Counted from the stretch's first letter, positions 8,722 through 16,829 are shown. The stretch is DNA of 64,000 nucleotides from Priestia megaterium NBRC 15308 = ATCC 14581 (GCF_000832985.1 NZ_CP009920.1:3342501-3406500); one strand, 5' to 3'. Notes: a model not told the origin generated them from the letters alone. Numbers and translations: made by a program.

Positions 8722-8888
8722 GAATCAGTTTTTTATAGAATCAGTTTATTCTTATTTACTGCTTTTAAAATTAGATTAATAAAACTTTAAACATGTATAT
8801 TATATATTGGTTTATAAACTGCGCTTGAATGAACCTATCAGGTTAACTAATTTTTGAGCAGTGAGATTATTCGAGTACTTCTATCCAA

Positions 8889-8925
8889 ATAAAAAAAGCA
8901 CGCGTTCGCCGCGTGCTTTTTTTAT
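8889..8925. terminator. intrinsic terminator
   Basis: The stem AGCACGCG / CGCGTGCT with a small TTCG-containing loop sits between A and T runs, just after the stop of the minus-strand gene at 8934. Confidence 0.85.
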
Positions 8926-8933
8926 GTATAAAC

Positions 8934-9686
8934 TTAAAATGCGTTTAGGGTGTTATCGCTTAACCACTGTTTGCGTTCAGCTGCATCTTCGAATAACTCA
9001 TCTGCATTTGTAAATTGAGAAGCAATGACATATTCAATTGTTGCAAGAGGAGCTGTTAGCAAACGCCAGTTTAATACGATTGTATTATCTTGAGTCGTAG
9101 CGTATTCTTCACCTAACTCGTCCCACTTAACAGATTCAGGAGCATTGTCTGCTGCTTTTTTAACAGATTTCAAAGCTTCTTGGAATTTTTCACCTGCGCG
9201 GCCTTGGTACCATTCTGTTAATAGTTGTCCAATACCTTCATTTGTTTGCTGCTCGTTCCAGCTTTCAGGTACTGTAGCAATGAATTTTGCACGGAATGTC
9301 ATTTCAGCCTTTGCTACATCTCCACGAACGATGTTTAATCGATATTGACGTCCTAGGTAAGGGAATTTGTCTCCCTCTTCAAAAGAACCAGTTTTAGCTG
9401 CAGAAGCTGCTGCTTTAGGAGCCTCTTTTTTAGCTGTTTCTTTTTTTACTGCTTCTTTCTTTGGAGCAGCTGGCTTTTCCTCAGCTGGCTGTGAACCGTT
9501 TAGTTGTTTTAAAATCCATGTTGCTTTGCGTGCGATGATTGAACGCACATTGTTTTCATTAAGACCTCTTGGGATAATAACTTTTACCCCTTCTTTGTCA
9601 CAAATTTGCACCGTGATATCGGTTCTATTTGGAACGACTTCAATTTTGTAGTCAATTGTTTGATTGCCTGTTTGATACGTATACAT
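8934..9686 (-). CDS. YgjP-like metallopeptidase-fold protein lacking the metal site
   Basis: The 250-residue protein follows the DUF45/YgjP (WLM, SprT-like) layout. The N-terminal part has YKIEVVPNRTDITVQI and VIIPRG. Much later comes the segment NWRLLTAPLATIEYVIA, which in active members runs straight into HELxH. Here the next residues are SQFTN, so the zinc-binding HExxH is absent. The usual KWGSC block reads KWDELG. A Lys/Ala/Glu-rich linker (about residues 68-100) is inserted between N- and C-terminal parts. The fold is therefore probably kept and the peptidase activity lost. It stands alone, with a strong terminator. An unrelated protein with chance similarity is less likely, given the match of LNWRLLTAP. 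Confidence 0.7.
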   Translation of the reverse strand: MYTYQTGNQTIDYKIEVVPNRTDITVQICDKEGVKVIIPRGLNENNVRSIIARKATWILKQLNGSQPAEEKPAAPKKEAVKKETAKKEAPKAAASAAKTGSFEEGDKFPYLGRQYRLNIVRGDVAKAEMTFRAKFIATVPESWNEQQTNEGIGQLLTEWYQGRAGEKFQEALKSVKKAADNAPESVKWDELGEEYATTQDNTIVLNWRLLTAPLATIEYVIASQFTNADELFEDAAERKQWLSDNTLNAF

Positions 9687-9939
9687 AAAATTTTTCGTAC
9701 TCCTTTCTACAAATCTTCATTTTATAAGCAAAGGTAGAGTTTGGTCAAATGAAAGAATAATCAGACAGTTATCAACTGCTGTTGCAGCGCCTTGCAGAAT
9801 GATATGTATTCCAATATTTAGTGGGAAAGCGCCAATAATAATTGCTTCAATTCTTCTTTAGTTTTTACAAAAACATATAAAAATATGCCGATACTACTAA
9901 TATAGATTAGACATTCTATGTCTTTAGATGGTATAGGGA

Positions 9940-10182
9940 ATGAAAAATAAAAAAAGCGTTTCAAAGTTTACATGTGAAATGCTATATATGATGGTCATAA
10001 CACTTACTGTAATTGAAGTGACAAATTATTATCTTATTATGAAACAAGAGCAAGCAGCCTCGATTATGCTAGTGATTACATTTCTGTTTGCTTTTCTTAC
10101 AACTACCGTGTTCTATTTTATCATACGTCGCTCTATAATGGCGGTTGAAAATTTAACGAAAGTAATGAAAGGGGTTTCGTAA
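9940..10182 (+). CDS. small two-helix membrane protein, 80 aa
   Basis: The function is not recognised. Two hydrophobic helices (about residues 14-33 and 41-62) are separated by the short loop MKQEQAA, with a basic N-terminus and a short C-terminal tail. The ribosome site is poor (AGGGA touches the ATG), so the start is uncertain. Confidence 0.45.
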   Translation: MKNKKSVSKFTCEMLYMMVITLTVIEVTNYYLIMKQEQAASIMLVITFLFAFLTTTVFYFIIRRSIMAVENLTKVMKGVS

Positions 10183-10380
10183 GGGGATTTATTGATATTT
10201 GTTCAGTATAATAAACTGTAAGTATTGGTTTTTATGATAGCTTTCATAGAAAGAGATAATGAAAATTGACACGTTATAAAAGCAGTTGTATAGTGAGTAC
10301 GCAAGGCGGCAGTCTGTCTTTTTTAATTCTTAGTAAACTTATAAGTTAAATAAAATATTTATACATAAGGAGACGAAGGG

Positions 10381-10887
10381 ATGAAAAATGAATTCCGTTT
10401 GGCAACAAATGACGACGCAGATAACTTATTGAACTTAACTCTACAAGCATATAAGCCTATTCGAGAGATAGGCATTCCTTTCTTAGCAGCTGCTGCTGAT
10501 CTTGCCCTCGTTAAGAAAAATATTTCTCAAAACCTTTGCTATGTATATGAAGAAGAGAAAAGAATCGCTGCAACTGTGTCTATACGAATGCCTTGGGGAG
10601 AACATCCAGGTCCGTTTGCTGTTCCGCATCTTTGGTGGTTTGCAGTAGACCCGTCGTTTGCCAGGAAAGGCATTGGATCTAAGCTGCTGCATCTAGTAGA
10701 GGAAGAGATAATAAAAAATATGTTTAAATCACCAGGTGTGTCTTTAGGAACAGCAAAAGAACATCCTTGGTTAGTTGAGATGTATGAACGAAAAGGATAT
10801 GTTCAAGCTAAAGAAAAGCACCTTGCAGAAGGTTATACGACCGTATTTCTTTATAAAAAATTTAATAAGGTACACTCTTTGTCGTAA
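10381..10887 (+). CDS. GNAT-family N-acetyltransferase
   Basis: The 168 residues form a GNAT fold. The acetyl-CoA pyrophosphate loop reads ARKGIGSKLL (about 98-107), following the beta-strand HLWWFAVDPSF. The late LVEMYERKGY is the typical beta6-alpha4 region. It transfers an acetyl group from acetyl-CoA to an unknown amine. AAGGAGACG precedes the ATG. The M20 deacylase gene follows 47 bases downstream on the same strand, so acetylation and deacylation may act on related substrates; this link is inference. Confidence 0.85.
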   Translation: MKNEFRLATNDDADNLLNLTLQAYKPIREIGIPFLAAAADLALVKKNISQNLCYVYEEEKRIAATVSIRMPWGEHPGPFAVPHLWWFAVDPSFARKGIGSKLLHLVEEEIIKNMFKSPGVSLGTAKEHPWLVEMYERKGYVQAKEKHLAEGYTTVFLYKKFNKVHSLS

Positions 10888-10934
10888 AAGATAGAGAAGT
10901 TCTCCAAATTAAGAAATGTGAAAGAGTGATAAAT

Positions 10935-12089
10935 ATGACAGATCAATTACTACTAAATACGCTAATAGACATACGCCGTGAGCTGCACCGGTTTCCAGAG
11001 CTTTCAATGAAAGAATATGAAACAACTAAACGTATTAAAAAGTGGTTAAAGCACTATGATATTTCTATAGCTGATGCATTCCAATTAGACGTAGGAGCAG
11101 TAGCGGAAATTGTGGGAGGAAAGCCGGGACCTACTATCGCAATTCGAGCTGATATTGATGCGCTGCCAATTGAAGAAAAAACCAATCTGCCATTTGCATC
11201 TGAAGTAAACGGAGTTATGCACGCATGCGGCCATGATTTTCATACAGCTTCTATAATCGGAGCAGCCACTCTTCTTAAAGAGCGTCAGCAGGAGCTTTGC
11301 GGTACGGTACGGTTTATCTTTCAACCGGCTGAAGAAACGGCTTCAGGGGCAAAAATGCTAGTTGAAAAAGGTGTGCTCGAAGGAGTAGAAGCGATATTTG
11401 GGATGCATAACAAACCGGATCTTCCTGTAGGAACCATTGGCATCAAATCGGGACCTTTAATGGCAAGCGTTGATCGTTTTGAAATTGACATTAAAGGAGT
11501 AGGAGGTCACGCGGGCATCCCTGAAAAAACAGTAGATCCGATTGCTGCTGCTGGTCAAATTGTTACTAGTTTACAAACCATTGTCAGCCGTAATCTCAGC
11601 CCCTTTCAAAATGTTGTTGTCAGCATAACTCAAATCCATGGAGGGAGCTCGTGGAACGTCATTCCTGACAAAGTAACGCTTGAAGGAACGGTGCGTACCT
11701 TTCAAGAAGAAGCGAGAGAAAAAATACCGGGTCTTATGAAACGAACTGCTGAAGGGATTGGAGCAGCTTTCGGGGCTTCAGTAGACGTTAAATGGTATCC
11801 ATATCTTCCTGTAGTAAACAATGATGATACGCTGGAAAAACTGGCTATTAACGCTGCAGAGAATCTTAGTTATCAAGTCGTAGAAGCTGAACAATCGCCT
11901 GGAGGAGAAGACTTTGCCGTATATCAGCAGCATGTACCAGGATTTTTTGTATGGATGGGTACAGCTGGAGAATATGAATGGCACCATCCTTCTTTTTCAT
12001 TAAATGAAGAGGCATTGCTTGTAGCAGCTTCTTATTTTGCTAATCTAAGCTTTCATTTTTTGAATTCATTCCATTACCGAAAAAATTAA
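10935..12089 (+). CDS. M20-family amidohydrolase (aminoacylase / N-acyl-amino acid deacylase type)
   Basis: The 384-residue zinc hydrolase is of the HipO/AmhX type. Metal-site blocks are visible as RADIDALPIEE, GVMHACGHDFHTA and FQPAEETASGA; the dimerisation lid has DIKGVGGHAGIPE; the late SPGGEDFAVYQ holds another ligand. Members cleave N-acyl or N-acetyl groups from amino acids or indole conjugates in the cytosol. The exact substrate cannot be read here. ATG 10935 is preferred over the GTG three codons earlier. Confidence 0.87.
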   Translation: MTDQLLLNTLIDIRRELHRFPELSMKEYETTKRIKKWLKHYDISIADAFQLDVGAVAEIVGGKPGPTIAIRADIDALPIEEKTNLPFASEVNGVMHACGHDFHTASIIGAATLLKERQQELCGTVRFIFQPAEETASGAKMLVEKGVLEGVEAIFGMHNKPDLPVGTIGIKSGPLMASVDRFEIDIKGVGGHAGIPEKTVDPIAAAGQIVTSLQTIVSRNLSPFQNVVVSITQIHGGSSWNVIPDKVTLEGTVRTFQEEAREKIPGLMKRTAEGIGAAFGASVDVKWYPYLPVVNNDDTLEKLAINAAENLSYQVVEAEQSPGGEDFAVYQQHVPGFFVWMGTAGEYEWHHPSFSLNEEALLVAASYFANLSFHFLNSFHYRKN

Positions 12090-12153
12090 AATATTTTTAT
12101 TTTTCTATTTACGGGGATGGAATTGTTTGATAAAATAAATTTTAAATTAAAAA

Positions 12154-12300
12154 GTTATCACGAGTGGACGAGAGATCTGGCTCTTTGACTCCACAGCAAC
12201 CTACGAATGTAAGGTGCTCCTACCAGCAAAGCATGTGCTTTGGGTGATAAAACGGGTGAAAAACTCATTTTGCATCAAAGCAAAATGAGTTTTTTTTATT
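12154..12300 (+). ncRNA. SAM-I (S-box) riboswitch with terminator
   Basis: P1 is TTATCAC at the start pairing with GTGATAA near 12243-12249. The core keeps AGCAACC, AAGGTGCT and CCAGCA in the S-box order. P2 has TGGA/TCCA around a kink-turn-like GA/TGA element. P3 is CCTAC/GTAAGG and P4 CAAAGC/GCTTTG. The expression platform is an 11-bp terminator (ACTCATTTTGC / GCAAAATGAGT) followed by eight T. High SAM would therefore switch off the next gene. The P2 loop departs from the commonest sequence, but the three-dimensional anchors are present. Confidence 0.85.
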
Positions 12301-12321
12301 TTTCTAAAAGGAGAGGGTTTT

Positions 12322-12564
12322 ATGAGTCATACAGCAGTTGCAGCACATACAGGAGAGAAAGCATTAAAGGAAGCAGTGAAATTATTAGGAAAGCATTATC
12401 AAGTAGCTTATCGTGAGTTAGAAACATTTTATGAAATTGTGGTCGAAAACCATGTTCGTACATATGCTGTAGGCATAGATATTAAAGATATACAAAAAGC
12501 AAATGAACTAGAAATTTATTCATCATGCTGTTCCAAGCTTGAGCGAGTAGGCTGTCTTTTATAG
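12322..12564 (+). CDS. uncharacterised 80-aa protein under SAM riboswitch control
   Basis: I do not recognise the family. It is a small soluble protein with a helical first half (EKALKEAVKLLG) and a central region reading ETFYEIVVENHVRTYAVGIDI. The C-terminal end holds three cysteines, SSCCSKLERVGCLL. A clear AAGGAGAGG site lies before the ATG, and the S-box terminator ends only about 20 bases upstream, so this gene is the only target. The context implies a role in sulphur, methionine, cysteine or SAM metabolism. The cysteine cluster could bind metal or carry redox chemistry (inference). Confidence 0.82.
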   Translation: MSHTAVAAHTGEKALKEAVKLLGKHYQVAYRELETFYEIVVENHVRTYAVGIDIKDIQKANELEIYSSCCSKLERVGCLL

Positions 12565-12580
12565 AAGAAGTCTGCTCGCG
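12541..12580 (+). terminator. possible intrinsic terminator overlapping gene end
   Basis: The imperfect arms GCGAGTAGGCT and AGTCTGCTCGC enclose the stop codon of the 80-residue gene. A short T run follows. Confidence 0.45.
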
Positions 12581-12620
12581 CCTCTATTTTTTAAGTGTTT
12601 TTAAATAGAAAGCATGGTTT

Positions 12621-12650
12621 TTGACAAGCAAAGAATCTGGTGGGTATAAT
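12621..12650 (+). promoter_or_regulatory. strong sigma-A promoter of the 29-aa gene
   Basis: TTGACA (12621-12626) and TATAAT (12645-12650) match the consensus exactly, with an 18-bp spacer. It implies a leader of about 118 bases before the ATG at 12775. Confidence 0.7.
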
Positions 12651-12774
12651 CAATACTCAATAGATTTTAAAATTAATCATAAATTGTCGAAATTTTTACA
12701 CAAATTAAAGGTTACATTCGAAATGAATTGTGGTATGTTATAAAACAAGAATATTTTATGAAAGGAGCATTGAA

Positions 12775-12864
12775 ATGGAAATGTCTCTTGAACACGGAAA
12801 CGATGCAGGAAGCGAACAGCTTATTGATCGTATCCTAGACTTTTTAGAAGATGACCAAAAGTAA
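12775..12864 (+). CDS. 29-residue acidic small protein
   Basis: An ATG frame of 29 codons encodes an acidic, probably amphipathic peptide ending ILDFLEDDQK. Support comes from the surroundings: a consensus promoter at 12621-12650, GAAAGGAG at ideal spacing, and a strong terminator directly after the stop. No function is known to me. It could be a regulatory or sporulation peptide, which is speculation. Confidence 0.65.
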   Translation: MEMSLEHGNDAGSEQLIDRILDFLEDDQK

Positions 12865-12865
12865 A

Positions 12866-12909
12866 AAAAGAGTGTGCGGTGCTATCCCTAGCCGCGCACT
12901 CTTTTTTTA
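12866..12909 (+). terminator. intrinsic terminator of the 29-aa gene
   Basis: The arms AGAGTGTGCGG and CCGCGCACTCT (one G-T mismatch) are followed by seven T. Confidence 0.85.
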
Positions 12910-13024
12910 TCATGTGCGTAAAGGCAGCGCCATACTATGATACATAGGGATAGAATGAAAGGGTCTCTGTCAAAGGGATTGACGAATGGTTTTGTTTGAT
13001 AGAAAATTTAGAAAAAGGAAAGAG

Positions 13025-14647
13025 ATGAAGGGTATGTCGAACAAAACATCTTTGTATCAAACAAAAGCACAGTTAAAAAAACTTGTAAGCGAATTGGTTT
13101 CTATACCTAGCGTGACAGGAACGATGGCAGAAGTGGAAATGGCTGAATCGATAGCGTCGTATTTATTGAAGCTGCCTTACTTTCAAAAAAACGAGCAAGT
13201 CGAGCTTCATTCAACAGGAGACGGGCGATCGATTGTCACAGCTTTTGTTCAAGGGAAAATTACGAATAAAACAGTTGTACTAGTAAGTCATTACGATGTA
13301 GTGGATGTACAAGATTATGGACAGTGGAAAAAGGATGCTTTTCACGCTGATACATTAACGAGTACTTTTTATAACCATATGGAACAAGTTCCGGCGCACG
13401 TACAAAAAGATATGATAAAAGGAGACTGGCTTTTTGGCCGAGGAACGATGGACATGAAAGCAGGCATTGCCCTGCATATCAGTATGGTTGAACGAGCATG
13501 CAACGGGGAGTTTGACGGAAACATCCTGCTGCTGTCAGTGCCGGATGAAGAAGTAAATTCGCTTGGGATGAGAAAAGCAGTGCCTGTTCTTTTAGAACTT
13601 GCCCGCAAACATCAGCTGGATTTTTCTCTCATGCTAAATGCAGAACCGGTGTTCAGCCGCTATCCTGGAGATCAAACGAACTATGTGTACTCAGGATCGA
13701 TTGGAAAAATCATGCCAAGCTTTTTGTGTTATGGAAAAGAAACTCATGTAGGGGAACCGCTAGCTGGTTTAAATGCTAATTTACTAGCTTCTTATTTAAC
13801 AAAAGAAATAGAATTAAACGTTGATTTTTGCGAAAAAGTAAGAGATGAAACGAGTCCACCTCCTACGGTGCTGATACAAAAAGATTTAAAAGAAGAGTAT
13901 TCAGTTCAAGTTCCGCACTCTGCCGTTGTATTATTTAATTTATTTATGTTAAATCGCTCTCTTAAAGAAGTAACAGATCTGCTGTTGAAATCGGCTGACA
14001 AAGCGGCTTTGAATGTAAAAAAACATTATAATAAAGCCGCTAGGCAGTACGCTGAGGGAATGGAGGGTTCATCTCGTGATGTGAACGTATGGACGTATGA
14101 AGAACTTTATACTCATGCAGTCAAACAGCACGGCGAAAAATATGTGCACGAAATGGAAGCAGCACTTTTGGCACAAGAGGAGGATGACAGAAATAAAACC
14201 ATTAAATTAGTAAACTCTTTAGCTGGTTTATGTAAAGAAGCAGCTCCGATGATGGTCTTATTTTTTACGCCGCCTTTTTATCCGGCCGTTTGTTCACATG
14301 ATGATCCATTTGTACAAGAGATTTTGTCAAACGTACAGGCAACTGCCAAAGAGCAATTCCAATTGGAGCTAGTTGAACAAAGTTATTTTGGCGGAATTTC
14401 GGATTTAAGCTATGCCAGCCTGCAGCATCCGCTTCATACATTTAACACGTTAGTAGCCAATATGCCCCTATGGAATAAAGGGTATCATATCCCGCTAGAA
14501 GAGCTAGAGGAGCTGAAGATGCCGGTGCTGAACATTGGACCGCTAGGAAGAGATGCGCATCAATGGACCGAAAGATTAGACGTTCAGTATTCCTTTGAAA
14601 TTTTGCCTCATTTCATTTATCAAGCTATAAAAGAAGCACACAAATAA
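13025..14647 (+). CDS. rocB: M20/M25/M40-type hydrolase, RocB-like arginine utilisation protein
   Basis: The protein is about 540 residues long. It has the di-zinc hydrolase blocks VVLVSHYDVVDV, FGRGTMDMKAGIALH and LLSVPDEEVNSLGMRKAV. An unusually long middle and C-terminal part ends with the conserved GPLGRDAHQWTERLD. Length and blocks match RocB of B. subtilis, which accompanies the arginine degradation genes and whose reaction is not settled. ATG 13025 is chosen for AAGGA five bases upstream; the first 13 codons of the longer frame look non-coding. No other roc gene is adjacent here. Confidence 0.85.
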   Translation: MKGMSNKTSLYQTKAQLKKLVSELVSIPSVTGTMAEVEMAESIASYLLKLPYFQKNEQVELHSTGDGRSIVTAFVQGKITNKTVVLVSHYDVVDVQDYGQWKKDAFHADTLTSTFYNHMEQVPAHVQKDMIKGDWLFGRGTMDMKAGIALHISMVERACNGEFDGNILLLSVPDEEVNSLGMRKAVPVLLELARKHQLDFSLMLNAEPVFSRYPGDQTNYVYSGSIGKIMPSFLCYGKETHVGEPLAGLNANLLASYLTKEIELNVDFCEKVRDETSPPPTVLIQKDLKEEYSVQVPHSAVVLFNLFMLNRSLKEVTDLLLKSADKAALNVKKHYNKAARQYAEGMEGSSRDVNVWTYEELYTHAVKQHGEKYVHEMEAALLAQEEDDRNKTIKLVNSLAGLCKEAAPMMVLFFTPPFYPAVCSHDDPFVQEILSNVQATAKEQFQLELVEQSYFGGISDLSYASLQHPLHTFNTLVANMPLWNKGYHIPLEELEELKMPVLNIGPLGRDAHQWTERLDVQYSFEILPHFIYQAIKEAHK

Positions 14648-14672
14648 ACATCCGTCCGCGGATGTTTATATG
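14646..14672. terminator. bidirectional hairpin between rocB and the VOC gene
   Basis: The arms AAACATCCG and CGGATGTTT flank a tiny loop. It overlaps the last codons of the minus-strand gene. Confidence 0.6.
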
Positions 14673-15463
14673 TTGAATTTAAAAGAAGCTCCTTGTACGG
14701 TAATTTGTTGCGGTGTTAGAGCGTGATCCAATTCAACCAAAAATGGACGTTCTCCAACTTTTTTTAATGTATCATGGACAACACCTTGTGTTCCGCTGCA
14801 AAAAATAAGGTTTCCTCCATTGACATATAGTTTTTGACAACGTGCATCAAGTAAAGAGTCTTTGTAGCTTTCGCCAGACTGAACGTCCAGCAGTTTCGTC
14901 CACTTGCTGATGGATTCTTCGAGGTTATGTACAGCACAGTAAATATTTTTTAGCTGCAGCTGACCAGCTTGGTGGGAAGAAAGATCCGCTAGCTTTGGCT
15001 TGCGTTTTTCTTCTGGTTCACCCCATTCAATAAAAAAAGGAAGAGGCAGGGAATCGTGGTCAGCTTCAATAAAACACATTTTCCATTGAAGTCTTTCTCC
15101 ATCATTGGTTTGGCGAGAACCCGCTACAGGACCTTTTACAGTGACGTTCTTGCTTTCCAGCTCTTTTATTAGCAAATCCATATCATCTGTACGAAGTGCA
15201 AATCGGCCAAAATGACCAAGCAGTGTATGTTCGTTAACAAGCTGCTGAATAAGGTCATTATCTGTAACGTTTTGAGCTAACGCGATATCTCTAAGCCCAA
15301 GCCATTCAATATAGCTGAGGTTAAAATAAGCCAACGTGTTAAAAGTACCCCATTTTTCATGGATGCCGCCTTTAATGACATTTATTCCGTATTCGTTTAG
15401 TTCTTTCTGAGCTTTAATAGGATCAGGTGAAAAATGAACAAGATGATCAAAAGATAAGTGCAT
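14666..15463 (-). CDS. VOC-family protein, glyoxalase-like domain (PF13468 type)
   Basis: The protein of 265 residues starts with LSFDHLVHFSPDPIKA and contains a paired beta-alpha-beta-beta-beta fold. Typical parts are the GGIHEKWGTFNTLAYF segment, FIEWGEPEE and a C-terminal half starting IYCAVHNLEESISKW. These are features of the two-module 'glyoxalase-like' group of VOC proteins. Substrate unknown. ATG 15463 has AAAGGAGG at ideal distance; the 20 codons before it overlap that site and are rejected. Monocistronic. Confidence 0.8.
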   Translation of the reverse strand: MHLSFDHLVHFSPDPIKAQKELNEYGINVIKGGIHEKWGTFNTLAYFNLSYIEWLGLRDIALAQNVTDNDLIQQLVNEHTLLGHFGRFALRTDDMDLLIKELESKNVTVKGPVAGSRQTNDGERLQWKMCFIEADHDSLPLPFFIEWGEPEEKRKPKLADLSSHQAGQLQLKNIYCAVHNLEESISKWTKLLDVQSGESYKDSLLDARCQKLYVNGGNLIFCSGTQGVVHDTLKKVGERPFLVELDHALTPQQITVQGASFKFNI

Positions 15464-15610
15464 GGATAGGCCTCCTTTTAAGAGAGATTCTTTCCCATTA
15501 TTATACGTTGTTTTCCTTTTCAAGAAGAGTAAAACGAATGATTATGTAAAATAAAAATCTTAAAAAAAGCAAGCCGCGTATGTTTTAAACTCGACTTGCT
15601 TTAGATTTAT

Positions 15611-15970
15611 TTAGCGACCACAGCCATGCCCTTTAAAGCAGCAGCCAAATGATTTATTAAACCATGGATATGAGCAGCAAGGTGAACCGCAGCGACAGCG
15701 GCGACGGCTAGAACGGCGAGTAGAACGACGAGTAGAACGACGAGTAGAACGGCGAGTAGTGCGGCGAGTAGTGCGACGAGTAGTGCGGCGAGTAGTGCGG
15801 CGAGTAGTGCGACGAGTAGTGCGGCGAGTAGTGCGGCGAGTAGAACGGCGAGTAGAACGACGACGAGAGCGTCTGTGAAGAGCAGTTGGCTCTTGGTACA
15901 TAAACGTTTCAAGCTCAGTAGAAGCAATCGCTTCTGTTGCTTCTCTAATTCTTTCAGCAGTGATATGCAT
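15611..15970 (-). CDS. Arg/Thr/Ser tandem-repeat protein, CotG/ExsB-like coat candidate
   Basis: The 119 residues have three parts. The head (1-32) is an acidic helix, MHITAERIREATEAIASTE. The middle (about 33-90) is a run of 4-residue repeats of the type (S/T)TRR, about a dozen units. The tail is rich in Cys, Gly and aromatics (CRCGSPCCSYPW, FGCCFKGHGCGR). AGGAGGTG precedes the ATG. Highly basic, Ser/Thr-spaced repeats with a Cys-rich end recall spore outer-coat proteins CotG (Bacillus) and ExsB (B. cereus group), whose Ser/Thr are phosphorylated by CotH-type kinases. That link is by composition only. The opposite frame in the same DNA (Leu/Ala repeats) is a shadow. Confidence 0.72.
   Translation of the reverse strand: MHITAERIREATEAIASTELETFMYQEPTALHRRSRRRSTRRSTRRTTRRTTRRTTRRTTRRTTRRTTRRTTRRSTRRSTRRSTRRSSRRRCRCGSPCCSYPWFNKSFGCCFKGHGCGR
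15706..15870. repeat. 12-bp tandem repeat array encoding the (S/T)TRR units
   Basis: About 13 units of a 12-bp repeat (AGTAGAACGGCG / AGTAGTGCGACG variants on the plus strand). Units differ at one or two bases. Copy number is probably variable by slippage. Confidence 0.85.
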
Positions 15971-16083
15971 ATAAACACCTCCTGGCTAATTCGGTACATA
16001 ATACAATATGTACAAGGAAGGCGTTTGGATATAGTGAAAACATGGAATTTGTCTAAATTTGTGAAAGAAATGGAGTGGTTTTC

Positions 16084-16530
16084 ATGCTTCAAATCCTCGA
16101 ACATCAAAGAGTGGATATCGCTCTTCAAATAGTAGCTGTGCAAGTAGAAGCTTATCAAGAAGAAGCAAGGCTCATTGGTTTTTCAGATATTCCTCAGCTT
16201 ACAGAAAGCAAAGAAGATATTATGAAAAGCAAGGAAGTGTTTATCGGAGAAATGATTGAAGGTAAGCTAGCAGGAGTGCTGTCGTTTGAAAAAGAAAATG
16301 AGCGATTAACGATTTGCCGCCTCGTTGTGCGTCCTCGTTACTTTCGAAAAGGAATCGGAAGCTGTCTTTTAACACATGTACTTCAAAGATATTCTGAATG
16401 TGAATGTATAGTGTCTACAGCCGAAAAAAATACACCTGCGATTAAGCTGTACAAAGCACATCAGTTTTCAATTATAAAACACACTGCAGCTGCTGATAAC
16501 CTTGTGTTAGTAACGATGAAAAGAGATTAA
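16084..16530 (+). CDS. GNAT-family N-acetyltransferase
   Basis: The protein of 148 residues carries the acetyl-CoA loop YFRKGIGSCLL after the strand ICRLVVRPR, and the late NTPAIKLYKAHQF region typical of GNATs. ATG 16084 is chosen because GGAG lies eight bases before it. The last codons and the TAA stop appear to be supplied by the end of the interspersed element R3. Substrate unknown. Confidence 0.8.
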   Translation: MLQILEHQRVDIALQIVAVQVEAYQEEARLIGFSDIPQLTESKEDIMKSKEVFIGEMIEGKLAGVLSFEKENERLTICRLVVRPRYFRKGIGSCLLTHVLQRYSECECIVSTAEKNTPAIKLYKAHQFSIIKHTAAADNLVLVTMKRD

Positions 16531-16829
16531 GACATCGCTAAATTAATCTAAAGGCCAACAAATGAGCTACATGAGCTAGTAGGAATCGACTGTTGATTTC
16601 CGTGCAAGACTTCGCTTTCCGCGGGCGGCCGCTGAGCCTTCTCGTCGCTTGCGCTCCTGCGGGGTCTCATCTCTTCCGCTATTCCTCAGTAGTCTCCGTC
16701 TTGCTTTCCAATCAACACAGCTAGAATACTCATAACAATAAAAAAATCCGAACGCGTTGGATTCTCCATCAAGAATCTCGATTCACCGTTCGGATCTTCT
16801 TTCGACTAAAATAATGTTGTCCCGGCCTC
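16523..16829 (-). repeat. interspersed terminator-carrying element, copy R3 (long form, inverted)
   Basis: It spans the whole gap between two convergent genes. One end (GAGATTAAGACAT, matching GAGGTTGAGACAT of other copies) contains the stop codon of the GNAT gene. The other end (TTGTCCCGGCCTC) touches the TAG of the MFS gene. The terminator stem ATCCGAACG / CGTTCGGAT (16746-16795) lies on the MFS side. The GC-rich core is present but diverged. Confidence 0.82.

Noticed and set aside
15706-15870. Possible CRISPR-like array
   Set aside because: The 12-bp units are contiguous with no spacers and encode a protein repeat.
15607-16158. 183-residue minus-strand frame with Leu/Ala/Val repeats
   Set aside because: It is the shadow of the 12-bp repeat array in another frame. 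The overlapping (S/T)TRR frame has a strong ribosome site and a sensible head and tail.
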